Under the pieces are notes generated by a model. It was not told where the DNA came from. It made no database searches and saw only the letters and a program-made list of their open reading frames with translations. The position numbers were made by a program, and so were the translations under genes. A DNA stretch of 6,278 nucleotides from Gammaproteobacteria bacterium (GTDB lineage Bacteria; Pseudomonadota; Gammaproteobacteria; Pseudomonadales; Pseudohongiellaceae): contig JAESUT010000188.1 of the NCBI GenBank assembly GCA_016762995.1, positions 1 through 6,278 on the forward strand, given 5' to 3'. Within the stretch, counting starts at the first letter, position 1, and the number at the start of each line of letters is the position of its first letter. Below, piece by piece: positions 1-6,061 of the stretch.

Positions 1-475
1 TCATCACGGGACCGGATTGCAGGGTCGGGAGTGTTTGGCGGGTAAATTCCCACACTTCGGTAGTATGAACCAAGTGGTGCGTCAGCAGGCCGAGCGGCTC
101 GTTATTGTCGGTCAAACCGATGCGCCGATCCACCAGAAATTGTGCCAGTTGCGAGACCAATTGATCGGGCGCGATCAGGGTTTTGCCCTTTCGCCAAGCA
201 ATCGGATCGAGGTGCGTATTAATTTGCTGTAGATCAGTCGCCGCTTGAGGGGCTATGCGGGGCGTAAAGGTGGAAAGGCTATGATAGCCGGCCTTGATCA
301 GCGCCGCATAATGCTGTGGTGCAATCCGGTTCCACGGCGGCACAAACATCGGCTTTAGCTGATCGCCAAACAAGGTTTTCATCCGTGTGAGCCCGTGCAG
401 AACTTCATCTGAAACGTCGCCACGTCCGGCGCCGAACTCGGCCTTTTTGTCAGGCTTCGGCGCTGCTCTGTTTTC
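1..475 (-). other. C-terminal segment of a polysaccharide-deacetylase-like protein, in frame with rne
   Basis: Residues about 804-961 of the rne frame stop resembling an RNase E tail. They read [18 protein letters not shown], then [25 protein letters not shown] and LTHHLVH with EVWEF after it. From memory this order is characteristic of a NodB-type polysaccharide deacetylase family of about 250-270 residues. In that family, PPWNR, the DxIxW block and LTHH are the later conserved motifs. The earlier motifs, the Asp-containing block and the HGxxH metal site that would directly precede ENRAAP, are missing. RNase E linker (TAAVQAPR) takes their place. A protein truncated there should not form the metal site. 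The segment runs off the window edge without a stop. Whether it is a fusion, a deletion remnant or an assembly chimera cannot be decided here. By hand count GC is about 55% over 1-300, not clearly unlike the adjacent rne tail. Confidence 0.7.
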
Positions 476-2884
476 GCGTGGTGCCTGAACAGCTGCTGTT
501 TGCGCTTGCTTTGGCTCAGCTGCTGGAGCCGGGCTTGTAGGCTCAGCTTTCGGGCTTGCCTGAGTGTCTGCAGAAGGCTGGCTTGCTGATACCTTAGCAA
601 CGGCTGGCGATGCTGCTGGCTTAGCATTCTGAGGAACTACTGTCTCCGAGCTGCTTGCTGTATTTGTAGCAGAGCTCTCATTAGCATTTGTATTGGAGCT
701 GTTGCTGCGACGACTGCCGCCTCTAGATCTGTTGCCAGATTGGTTCGACTGCTGCGGTTGTTGATTGCCATTGGCTGTCGATTCCTGCGGGGCCTTATTG
801 CCATCTACTTCTGCAGCTGGTGTAGTCTGTTGATTAGACGCAGCCTCATCCGTAGCCGCTCTAGAGCGTTCTGGCCTTGGTCCACGCCTGCGCTGATTGG
901 AATTTCGCGGACGCTTATTGGCTGGCCGACGTTGCGCCTTCTGCTCAGAATTTTGTTCCGGCTTGTCAGTTGACGCTACGTTATCCTGTTTGTTCAGGCT
1001 TTCGTTCTCAGGCTTATTCCTGCCGCCGTCGTTGTTCTTGTTCGGCTGGTTGCGTCGCTGATTTTGATTAGAAGACTTTCCTCCACGATCTCTGCGCGAC
1101 TCATTACGCTGTTGATTGCCGCCACGCGACTGCTGACCACGCTGACTCTGGTTGCGTGAATTCCCTCGTGAACGATTGCGATTGCCACTCTGTGATCGTC
1201 TCTTAGGTTGTTCCTTTTTCTTTTCGGCGGAACCAAATAGTGATGCAAAGAGTTTCGCGAAGAAACCTTGCTTCTTCGGCGCCACTTGCGGAGGTGGAGG
1301 CGTGCGATTTGCAGATAGGTTACTTACAGCTGGCTTCTGTGCGGCCGGTGCGTCTTTATCCTTAGACTTCGCATTCGGGGCAGGCTCGGCGATAGCGGTA
1401 ACGTCTACCTCATATACTTCGCTCTGCTGGTTCACGGCGGTAATTTCATAATGAGGCGTTTGCAGTTCGGGCTTAGGTATTATCGAAACCTTCGTTCCAC
1501 TTTGCTCCTCGATCTCGGCAAGGCCTGCGCGTTTCTCGTTCAGTAAGTAAGACGATAGCGCCAATGGAACAGTAGCTCGCACTTCCTGACACTTCTGCTT
1601 ATTCGCCTCTTCTTGCAAAATTCTTAAAATAGAAAGACACAATGATTCCACATCGCGAATCGATCCTTGTCCACTGCAACGTGGGCAAACGATTCCGCTA
1701 GTTTCGCCAAGCGAAGGGCGTAGTCGTTGTCGTGACATTTCGAGAAGCCCGAAGCGAGAGATGCGACCGACCTGCACGCGCGCACGATCAGGCTCTAGCG
1801 CATCACGCATCCTGTTTTCTACTTCACGTTGGTTACGGCTGGAATTCATGTCGATAAAATCGATGACGACCAGGCCGCCCATGTCTCGTAGACGTAATTG
1901 CCGTGCTATCTCGTCAGCTGCCTCAAGGTTTGTGTTCAAGGCTGTCTCTTCGATGTCGGCACCGCGAGTCGCCCGTGAGGAGTTGATGTCTATCGAAATT
2001 AGCGCCTCGGTTGGATCGATTACTACCGAGCCACCTGCAGGAAGTTTAACTTCGCGCTCGAAGGCGCTCTCTATCTGGCCTTCGATCTGATAGCGATTGA
2101 AGAGAGGGAGTTTGTCCTCATACAGCTTAATTCGGCTTTCGTATTGCGGCATCACTTGCTTGATGAAAGTGAGTGCCTCTTCGAAGGATTCCTTCGTATC
2201 AAAAAGTACCTCGCCGATGTCTTTGCGTAGGTAGTCGCGGATCATGCGAATGATGACATTGCTCTCCTGATAGATCAGGAAAGGAGCTTGTTTGGTTGTG
2301 CTTGCCTCTTGAATTGCCTGCCAAACTGCTAATAAGTAGTCTAAGTCCCACTGCAATTCTTCCTGCGCCTTACCGACGCCGGCAGTGCGCACGATCATGC
2401 CCATGCCGTCAGGAATTTCTAAGCCACGCAGGGTCTCACGTAATTCGGAGCGCTCATCGCCTTCGATACGACGAGAGATGCCGCCGGCCTTAGGGTTGTT
2501 GGGCATCAATACTAGGTAGCGCCCGGCTAGGCTTATGTAAGTAGTAAGGGCCGCGCCCTTGTTGCCGCGCTCTTCCTTCTCGACTTGAACGATAACCTGG
2601 GTACCTTCAGGGATCAGTTCCTTGAGGTTCTTGCTCTTAACATCCTTGGCGTAGTACTGACGGGATATTTCCTTCAATGGGAGGAAACCGTGGCGATCAG
2701 CGCCAAAGTCAACGAAGGCAGCTTCAAGGCTAGGCTCTACACGAGTCACTTTGCCTCTATAGATATTTGCCTTCTTCTGGATGCGGGTGCGGTTTTCGAT
2801 GTCTAGATCGTAGAGTTTCTGACCATCGACTAGGGCAACACGGAGTTCTTCTTCCTGCGTTGCGTTAATAAGCATTCTTTTCAT
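1..2884 (-). CDS. rne: Ribonuclease E (open frame continues in frame into a deacetylase-like segment; no stop in window)
   Basis: RNase E is the endonuclease that starts mRNA decay, processes rRNA and tRNA, and scaffolds the membrane-bound RNA degradosome. Hand translation from ATG at 2884 gives [10 protein letters not shown] followed by an Escherichia-like S1 domain (about residues 35-125). The 5'-sensor motif VRTAGVG has R166 and T167. The DNase-like domain has catalytic D299 (in SIDIN) and D342 (in VIDFID). The Zn-link CPRC has C400 and C403. All fall within 3-4 residues of the E. coli numbering. Residues about 537-557 ([12 protein letters not shown] then Lys-rich) match the membrane-targeting amphipathic helix. 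Residues about 560-700 are rich in Arg, Gln and Asn, with a dense basic patch near 651-675, as in RNA-binding tails. Ala/Pro-rich linker follows to about 803. The ATG is preceded by no strong Shine-Dalgarno. Odd point: no stop terminates the tail, and residues 804-961 are deacetylase-like (separate entry). Identification of rne is near certain; the true 3' end is not. Confidence 0.96.
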   Translation of the reverse strand, partial: MKRMLINATQEEELRVALVDGQKLYDLDIENRTRIQKKANIYRGKVTRVEPSLEAAFVDFGADRHGFLPLKEISRQYYAKDVKSKNLKELIPEGTQVIVQVEKEERGNKGAALTTYISLAGRYLVLMPNNPKAGGISRRIEGDERSELRETLRGLEIPDGMGMIVRTAGVGKAQEELQWDLDYLLAVWQAIQEASTTKQAPFLIYQESNVIIRMIRDYLRKDIGEVLFDTKESFEEALTFIKQVMPQYESRIKLYEDKLPLFNRYQIEGQIESAFEREVKLPAGGSVVIDPTEALISIDINSSRATRGADIEETALNTNLEAADEIARQLRLRDMGGLVVIDFIDMNSSRNQREVENRMRDALEPDRARVQVGRISRFGLLEMSRQRLRPSLGETSGIVCPRCSGQGSIRDVESLCLSILRILQEEANKQKCQEVRATVPLALSSYLLNEKRAGLAEIEEQSGTKVSIIPKPELQTPHYEITAVNQQSEVYEVDVTAIAEPAPNAKSKDKDAPAAQKPAVSNLSANRTPPPPQVAPKKQGFFAKLFASLFGSAEKKKEQPKRRSQSGNRNRSRGNSRNQSQRGQQSRGGNQQRNESRRDRGGKSSNQNQRRNQPNKNNDGGRNKPENESLNKQDNVASTDKPEQNSEQKAQRRPANKRPRNSNQRRRGPRPERSRAATDEAASNQQTTPAAEVDGNKAPQESTANGNQQPQQSNQSGNRSRGGSRRSNSSNTNANESSATNTASSSETVVPQNAKPAASPAVAKVSASQPSADTQASPKAEPTSPAPAAEPKQAQTAAVQAPRENRAAPKPDKKAEFGAGRGDVSDEVLHGLTRMKTLFGDQLKPMFVPPWNRIAPQHYAALIKAGYHSLSTFTPRIAPQAATDLQQINTHLDPIAWRKGKTLIAPDQLVSQLAQFLVDRRIGLTDNNEPLGLLTHHLVHTTEVWEFTRQTLPTLQSGPVM

Positions 2885-2888
2885 AATA

Positions 2889-2908
2889 GGTTCACTTGTC
2901 GTTGAACC
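2889..2908 (-). promoter_or_regulatory. Start-proximal hairpin in the rne leader
   Basis: On the rne mRNA, GGUUCA and UGAACC form a perfect 6-bp stem around an 8-base loop (ACGACAAG), ending four bases before the AUG. It occupies the place where a Shine-Dalgarno would sit, and no good one is visible outside it; the closest candidate, AAGUGA, lies half in the loop and half in the stem. In E. coli, rne is autoregulated through leader structures. A comparable role here is inference. Confidence 0.5.
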
Positions 2909-3168
2909 AGATAAGAAACTTAGGAGGAAATCATCGAGTTGGGCGCGCACGACTCAATCAGGAGTAGTGGGTGAGGGCAACGAAGAGGCGAAATCGGATT
3001 GATTAAGCTTCAGCTACAGCAAATTCTTAACGTTTTAACAATATATAGAACAGCCATAGACGTGCTATGACTTGTCTTGTGCTCAATTGGTCGCCTACTC
3101 GAGGCTATATGTTGCAGTTAATCTATTGTTTTTGTTGAAAATATTACTTAGTTTTGTCTTTCGTTGCC

Positions 3169-3206
3169 CAGCTGATTAGAGCTGAGTATCAGCGCAGCAT
3201 CAGCTG
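3169..3206. repeat. Nested inverted repeat (8-bp outer arms)
   Basis: CAGCTGAT (3169-3176) and ATCAGCTG (3199-3206) are perfect inverted repeats 22 bases apart. Between them GCTGA (3181-3185) and TCAGC (3189-3193) form a second small hairpin. Read on the minus strand it would lie about 285 bases before the rne start, within a plausible leader. No T-run follows on either strand, so it is not a standard terminator. Confidence 0.45.
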
Positions 3207-3249
3207 CCTTGCTCGAATATAAATTCCTAAACTTATCCGGTTTGTCTCA

Positions 3250-3268
3250 TCATGACCTTGAGTCATGA
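3250..3268. repeat. 7-bp palindromic site TCATGAC-N5-GTCATGA
   Basis: TCATGAC at 3250-3256 and GTCATGA at 3262-3268 are perfect inverted arms around CTTGA. The 19-base dyad has the size of a dimeric regulator operator. As RNA it is a weak stem followed by CUUUUAA on the plus strand, so a poor terminator is an alternative. The partner protein is unknown. Confidence 0.35.
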
Positions 3269-3375
3269 CTTTTAATAACTGTTAAATGGGTTAGCAGTCT
3301 CTCTCGCTATCTGCTGATTGCCCTGTAATGGTGCAAGTCAGTCTTATGAAGCTGTAATTCTGCCTCTGTGGTCGC

Positions 3376-3395
3376 CCCTTAAAGGGTCGGACCCT
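3376..3395. repeat. REP-like overlapping palindromes with a GGGTCGGACCC core
   Basis: CCCTT-A-AAGGG (3376-3386) overlaps AGGGTC-G-GACCCT (3383-3395). The core resembles the GGGTCnGACCC palindromes that, from memory, recur in many proteobacterial genomes, often near REP-associated Y1 transposase genes. No transposase is visible in this window. Only one copy is seen, so repetition in the genome is untested. Confidence 0.4.
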
Positions 3396-3422
3396 ATGTG
3401 GTTGTCGTCAGGTGAGCTTGAT

Positions 3423-3443
3423 CCAATAGGTTTTAACCATTGG
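3423..3443. repeat. Stem-loop of up to 9 bp with one bulge
   Basis: CCAAT-A-GGTT-TT-AACC-ATTGG folds into a stem of up to 9 bp with a single bulged base (3428); the innermost pair would probably open to give a four-base loop. It overlaps the stop codon of the minus-strand 71-codon open frame (3433-3648). No T-run follows on either strand, so intrinsic termination is unlikely. Confidence 0.4.
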
Positions 3444-3710
3444 TCTTCACAAAATCTCTCAAATTACCGATGACTTCCAATACTCTGCATCCCGCGCAAT
3501 AGGGCGCTTCTGGACTGCAGACGCTACCCTCGCATACAAAATAGAGGGTGCATGGCGATGGAATATAACAGTAATGTCTATGGGACTCAATTAATGAGCC
3601 TTCGTCTATAGCAAATTTACTCAAAAAAACAATAACCTGCATCACCATTCCGGCTTAGATTGGTAGCGAGTGTGACTGTGTTTAGCGTTGCCTAAACCCG
3701 AGTAAGGTGA

Positions 3711-3732
3711 GGCGCTTGAGTGAGAGAGCGCC
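3711..3732. repeat. GC-rich inverted repeat GGCGCT-N10-AGCGCC
   Basis: Perfect 6-bp arms at 3711-3716 and 3727-3732 flank a 10-base purine-rich loop. A second small dyad, GTTTAG-N6-CTAAAC, lies just before it at 3680-3697. No T-run follows either of them. The function is unknown; both sit upstream of the recombinase promoter. Confidence 0.35.
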
Positions 3733-3769
3733 GCTACTGTGCCCTTAGAGTGTGTCGCTGCTGCGCAGC

Positions 3770-3799
3770 TTGATAAAACGAAAGCCCTGTGTTTAAAAT
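3770..3799 (+). promoter_or_regulatory. Sigma-70-like promoter for the recombinase
   Basis: TTGATA at 3770-3775 (5 of 6 matches to TTGACA) and TAAAAT at 3794-3799 (5 of 6 to TATAAT) are separated by 18 bases. Transcription would start near 3806, giving a leader of about 190 bases to the preferred recombinase start. The 10-base palindrome GCTGCGCAGC at 3760-3769 abuts the -35 box and could be an operator. That role is inference. Confidence 0.5.
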
Positions 3800-3816
3800 A
3801 CCGGCCGCAGTGGCTT

Positions 3817-3856
3817 TGCCAGTACAAAGACACAAAAAATCAATAAGATACTGGCA
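3817..3856 (+). promoter_or_regulatory. 8-bp inverted repeat in the recombinase leader, possible operator or recombination site
   Basis: TGCCAGTA (3817-3824) and TACTGGCA (3849-3856) are perfect inverted repeats separated by 24 A-rich bases. The position just after the inferred transcription start fits a repressor site, an RNA leader hairpin, or a binding site for the adjacent serine recombinase. Serine recombinase sites are built from inverted half-sites. The sequence alone does not choose between these. Confidence 0.4.
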
Positions 3857-3892
3857 GAACATAGAATTTAAGTAAGATGCTAGCGGTTGATT

Positions 3893-3906
3893 CAGGGGGG
3901 ACCCTG
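3893..3906 (+). promoter_or_regulatory. Compact GNRA-tetraloop-type hairpin in the recombinase leader
   Basis: CAGGG-GGGA-CCCTG gives a 5-bp stem with a GGGA (GNRA-class) loop, followed by an A-rich tract from 3910. The T-run would be on the wrong side for a minus-strand terminator, so this is not a terminator. It lies about 90 bases upstream of the preferred recombinase start. Confidence 0.35.
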
Positions 3907-3983
3907 GGCAAAAAAAATAAAAACAGAACTAGAATTTACTCAGCGGTAACCGTTGAACACCAAAACGGGTCGCCAAAGCTGTT

Positions 3984-3988
3984 AGGGG
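3984..3988 (+). promoter_or_regulatory. Ribosome binding site that favours the 3997 start
   Basis: AGGGG lies 8 bases before the ATG at 3997. The upstream in-frame ATG at 3877 has only TAAGTAAG before it. This contrast and the domain boundary are the reasons for choosing the shorter recombinase. Confidence 0.6.
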
Positions 3989-3996
3989 CAAGATCA

Positions 3997-4668
3997 ATGA
4001 CTATTTATTCCTACTGCCGGACTTCTGAGCTGGAAGCGTCGCTCGAGAACGATGAGCTAGCTGCGATTTTAGAGCCAGAAATGCTGGCCATACAAACCTA
4101 CTGCCTACGCCAGAGTTGGTTTATGACGGAGACGCTAAAAGACTCGAATTGCAATTGGAATCAAGAGTTTGACCGCCGCGATTCGGGCAAGCGATTGATG
4201 AGTCTATTAGTCCCAGGCGATGTGATTCTGTGCAGCAGGCTCGAGCGCATTTGCAGCTCAAGCCACGAAGTTATTAAGCTGGTGCAGAAGTTGAAAGAAA
4301 AGTCTGTTCAGCTGCACATTGTGGAGCTCGGTGGCGATATTACCGATGCCCAGCTCAACGTAAATTTTGCATCGGTTGCCGTGCTGTTTAGTGCGTTAGA
4401 GAAGCGTAAGTCTGCGGAGCGCATCAAGGGCGTTAAGCAGCGGCAAAGAAAGCAGGGCCGTTATCTCGGCGGTAGTCGCCCATTTGGTTATATGATTCAT
4501 GAGAATGGTCGACTCATTGAAAATCCTATGGAGCAGAGAGTGCTACGTAGAATTGTTGAGTTGAAGAAACAGGGCAAATCACTGCGGGCTATTTCCAGTG
4601 AAGTATCGACACCAGTAATGCCTATCAGTTTCAAGACTGTGCAGAGGCTCTTGCAGCGCCACGCGTAG
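3997..4668 (+). CDS. Small serine recombinase (resolvase/invertase family) with altered active-site motif
   Basis: This is a site-specific DNA recombinase of 223 residues. The resolvase N-terminal domain starts IYSYCRTS, giving Tyr6, Arg8 and nucleophile Ser10 at the same numbers as gamma-delta resolvase. It continues through VPGDVIL (72-78) and RLERICSSS (81-89). The long E-helix and arm region spans about 123-153 (SALEKRKSAERIKG), followed by RPFGY (161-165). A helix-turn-helix closes the protein (about 178-221, GKSLRAISSEV then SFKTVQRLL). The frame is open from an ATG at 3877, but I prefer 3997: AGGGG at 3984-3988 lies 8 bases upstream, and homology begins at the new first residue. The 40 extra N-terminal residues match nothing known to me. 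In gamma-delta the motif is LDRLGR; here Asp67 becomes Glu83 and Arg71 becomes Ser87, while Arg68 is kept as Arg84. Activity is therefore uncertain. No transposase accompanies it. Its target may be one of the nearby repeats. The family call is firm, the role is not. Confidence 0.88.
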   Translation: MTIYSYCRTSELEASLENDELAAILEPEMLAIQTYCLRQSWFMTETLKDSNCNWNQEFDRRDSGKRLMSLLVPGDVILCSRLERICSSSHEVIKLVQKLKEKSVQLHIVELGGDITDAQLNVNFASVAVLFSALEKRKSAERIKGVKQRQRKQGRYLGGSRPFGYMIHENGRLIENPMEQRVLRRIVELKKQGKSLRAISSEVSTPVMPISFKTVQRLLQRHA

Positions 4669-4723
4669 CAAGTCTACTTATCGAGTGCGTGTCTTGGTTG
4701 TTTTACGAGCAATACCGATCTAG

Positions 4724-4796
4724 GTAGTTTTGAATTTGATTAGTAGCTTTGAATTTGATTAGTAGTTTCGAGCCTAATTAAGAATTTCGATCTGAT
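4724..4796. repeat. Degenerate 19-base tandem repeat, about four units
   Basis: The 17-mer at 4724-4740 recurs at 4743-4759 with one mismatch (GTAG, T or C, then TTTGAATTTGAT), a 19-base period. A third unit at 4762-4778 matches the second at 11 of 17 positions, and its six differences are all transitions. A fourth at about 4780-4796 is only loosely similar. The array fills the gap between the recombinase stop and the lolC ribosome binding site. It may be a decaying tandem duplication, a protein-binding array or a recombinase target. Confidence 0.65.
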
Positions 4797-4813
4797 TCCA
4801 ACAAGGTTAGCCC

Positions 4814-6052
4814 ATGCAAAAGCCATTTTCTGTATTCGTGGGTTTGCGCTACACCCTGGCTAGGAAGCGCAACTTCTTTCTCTCTTTTGTCTCCTTAATT
4901 TCCATGCTCGGTGTAAGCCTGGGCGTAATGATTCTGATCGTCGCGCTATCGGTAATGAACGGCTCTATCGATACGCTGCGCGCCGATGCGCTGAAGTCTG
5001 TTCCCCATGTTACGGTCGCAGGCGATAGAGTGACGACTCACTGGAACGAACTCGCCAACATCGCGCTCAGCTCCCCCAACGTAATTTCAGCCGCACCCTA
5101 TATCGAGGGTGAAGCAAATATTTTGTACCAAGGAAACAATCGCTTCGTCAGCCTGCGCGGTGTCGATGGGCTGCTCGAAGCAGGCGTGGTCGACAATCCT
5201 AGTTCTCGCTATAGAGATTTGTTCATAGCGCTTTCCGAGACAGAGAACGGCATCATACTGGGCGCACAACTGGCGGGTAGTTTAGGGTTATACGGCAGTA
5301 GTGCGGATCTTTCGGTTACCGCCTTGGGCAGCTTGCTGGCCCGGAATCTTGCCGACACGGAAGGGTTTACCGTTGTCGGCTACGCCGATTTTGGTGCCTA
5401 TGGTAATAGCGATACCGCATTAATAAACTTGGCTCAGGCGCAGCAATTATTTGCGAAAAATTCCGCGTCACAATTGCGGCTTAGGCTGCGAGTAGATGAC
5501 GTGTTTAATGCCAAGGCGATCGCGGTAAACTTGTTTGCCGATTACCCTGATTTGAGCGTGCAGTCATGGGATGAGGCGCAGGCGAGCTTGTTTAATGCGC
5601 TGCGTATGGAGAAGGTACTTACCAGTTTCATGCTTTTGATGATAGTGGTGGTGGGGGCTGTGAATATTGTCTCTACCTTGGTTATGGTTGTCGCCGATAA
5701 GGGGCCGGACGTGGCGATTCTGCGTACCATGGGCGCGAGCAGGAGCACTATTATGAAGATCTTCATGGTGCAAGGTTTAATCGCTGGGTTATTGGGAACA
5801 TTGGTCGGTGCAATCCTCGGTATGTTGTTGGCGGCTAATATTACCGATATTAGCCTTGTCCTTGAGCGAATTATAAATTCATTGGCCACAGGTTCGAATC
5901 GTTATTTTATCTCCCATTTGCAAACCCAGATTGATTTGGGAGAGGTGGCGCTGATCTGTGTCGCGGCGCTTACAATTAGTTTTCTCGCGACGCTGTATCC
6001 AGCCTACCGCGCCAGTAAAATCCAGCCGGCAGAAGTGCTGCGCTATGAGTAG
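4814..6052 (+). CDS. lolC: Lipoprotein-releasing ABC transporter permease LolC
   Basis: This is an inner-membrane permease of the LolCDE complex, which extracts outer-membrane-bound lipoproteins and passes them to periplasmic LolA using ATP hydrolysed by LolD. It has 412 residues, close to the family length of about 400. The N-terminus carries the family signature (GLRYTLARKRN, then VMILIVALSVMNG) with transmembrane segment 1 at about 22-48. A large periplasmic domain covers about 49-265 and includes GIILGAQLA (146-154) and VVGYADFGAYGNSD (187-200), near where LolC proteins carry the LolA-binding hook. Transmembrane segments 2, 3 and 4 lie at about 268-293, 314-341 and 375-398. VADKGPDVAILRTMGAS (293-309) is the coupling loop to LolD. 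The C-terminus YPAYRASKIQPAEVLRYE is typical. AAGG at 4803-4806 lies 7 bases before the ATG. lolD follows 9 bases after the stop, so the two are an operon. LolE is a paralogue and a possible alternative name, but the position ahead of lolD favours LolC. Confidence 0.93.
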   Translation: MQKPFSVFVGLRYTLARKRNFFLSFVSLISMLGVSLGVMILIVALSVMNGSIDTLRADALKSVPHVTVAGDRVTTHWNELANIALSSPNVISAAPYIEGEANILYQGNNRFVSLRGVDGLLEAGVVDNPSSRYRDLFIALSETENGIILGAQLAGSLGLYGSSADLSVTALGSLLARNLADTEGFTVVGYADFGAYGNSDTALINLAQAQQLFAKNSASQLRLRLRVDDVFNAKAIAVNLFADYPDLSVQSWDEAQASLFNALRMEKVLTSFMLLMIVVVGAVNIVSTLVMVVADKGPDVAILRTMGASRSTIMKIFMVQGLIAGLLGTLVGAILGMLLAANITDISLVLERIINSLATGSNRYFISHLQTQIDLGEVALICVAALTISFLATLYPAYRASKIQPAEVLRYE

Positions 6053-6061
6053 TAGATTGAT

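Larger units (their letters stand above)
2885..3769. other. Long non-coding stretch: rne leader and repeat-bearing spacer
   Basis: No convincing gene lies here. The rne-proximal part is probably a long 5' leader on the minus strand, as in E. coli rne, but I could not identify a confident rne promoter. Several inverted repeats are listed separately. Two minus-strand frames are open: 3433-3648 (71 codons, six Cys in its second half) and 3642-3833 (63 codons). Neither has a good ribosome binding site or a family I recognise, so I do not call them genes. At 2922-2927 the rne leader carries UCCUCC-type sequence, complementary to a Shine-Dalgarno. Confidence 0.6.

Noticed and set aside
379..627. 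Minus-strand open frame of 82 codons near the rne/deacetylase junction
   Set aside because: It is in a different frame from rne and the deacetylase-like segment, and low in complexity. It does not bridge or explain the junction.
994..1248. Minus-strand open frame of 84 codons, and a plus-strand one at 1152-1451
   Set aside because: Out-of-frame shadows of rne; the rne frame is continuous here and encodes the membrane-targeting helix and Arg-rich tail.
2585..2806. Plus-strand open frame of 73 codons opposite the rne S1 domain
   Set aside because: Antisense shadow of a highly conserved rne region, with no independent support.
3680..3697. GTTTAG-N6-CTAAAC considered as an integron attC-type site
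   Set aside because: It does not match the GTTRRRY/RYYYAAC core pattern, there is no integron integrase, and the neighbouring recombinase is of the serine family.
3642..3833. Minus-strand 63-codon open frame, Ser/His/Ala-rich
   Set aside because: No ribosome binding site, no recognisable family, and its sequence is shaped by the inverted repeats it spans.
3893..3920. Hairpin beside an A-rich tract considered as a terminator
   Set aside because: On the plus strand it is followed by A residues, and on the minus strand the T-run precedes the stem; neither is terminator geometry.
5542..5889. Minus-strand open frames inside lolC
   Set aside because: They are antisense shadows of the transmembrane-coding part of lolC, which is intact and motif-supported.
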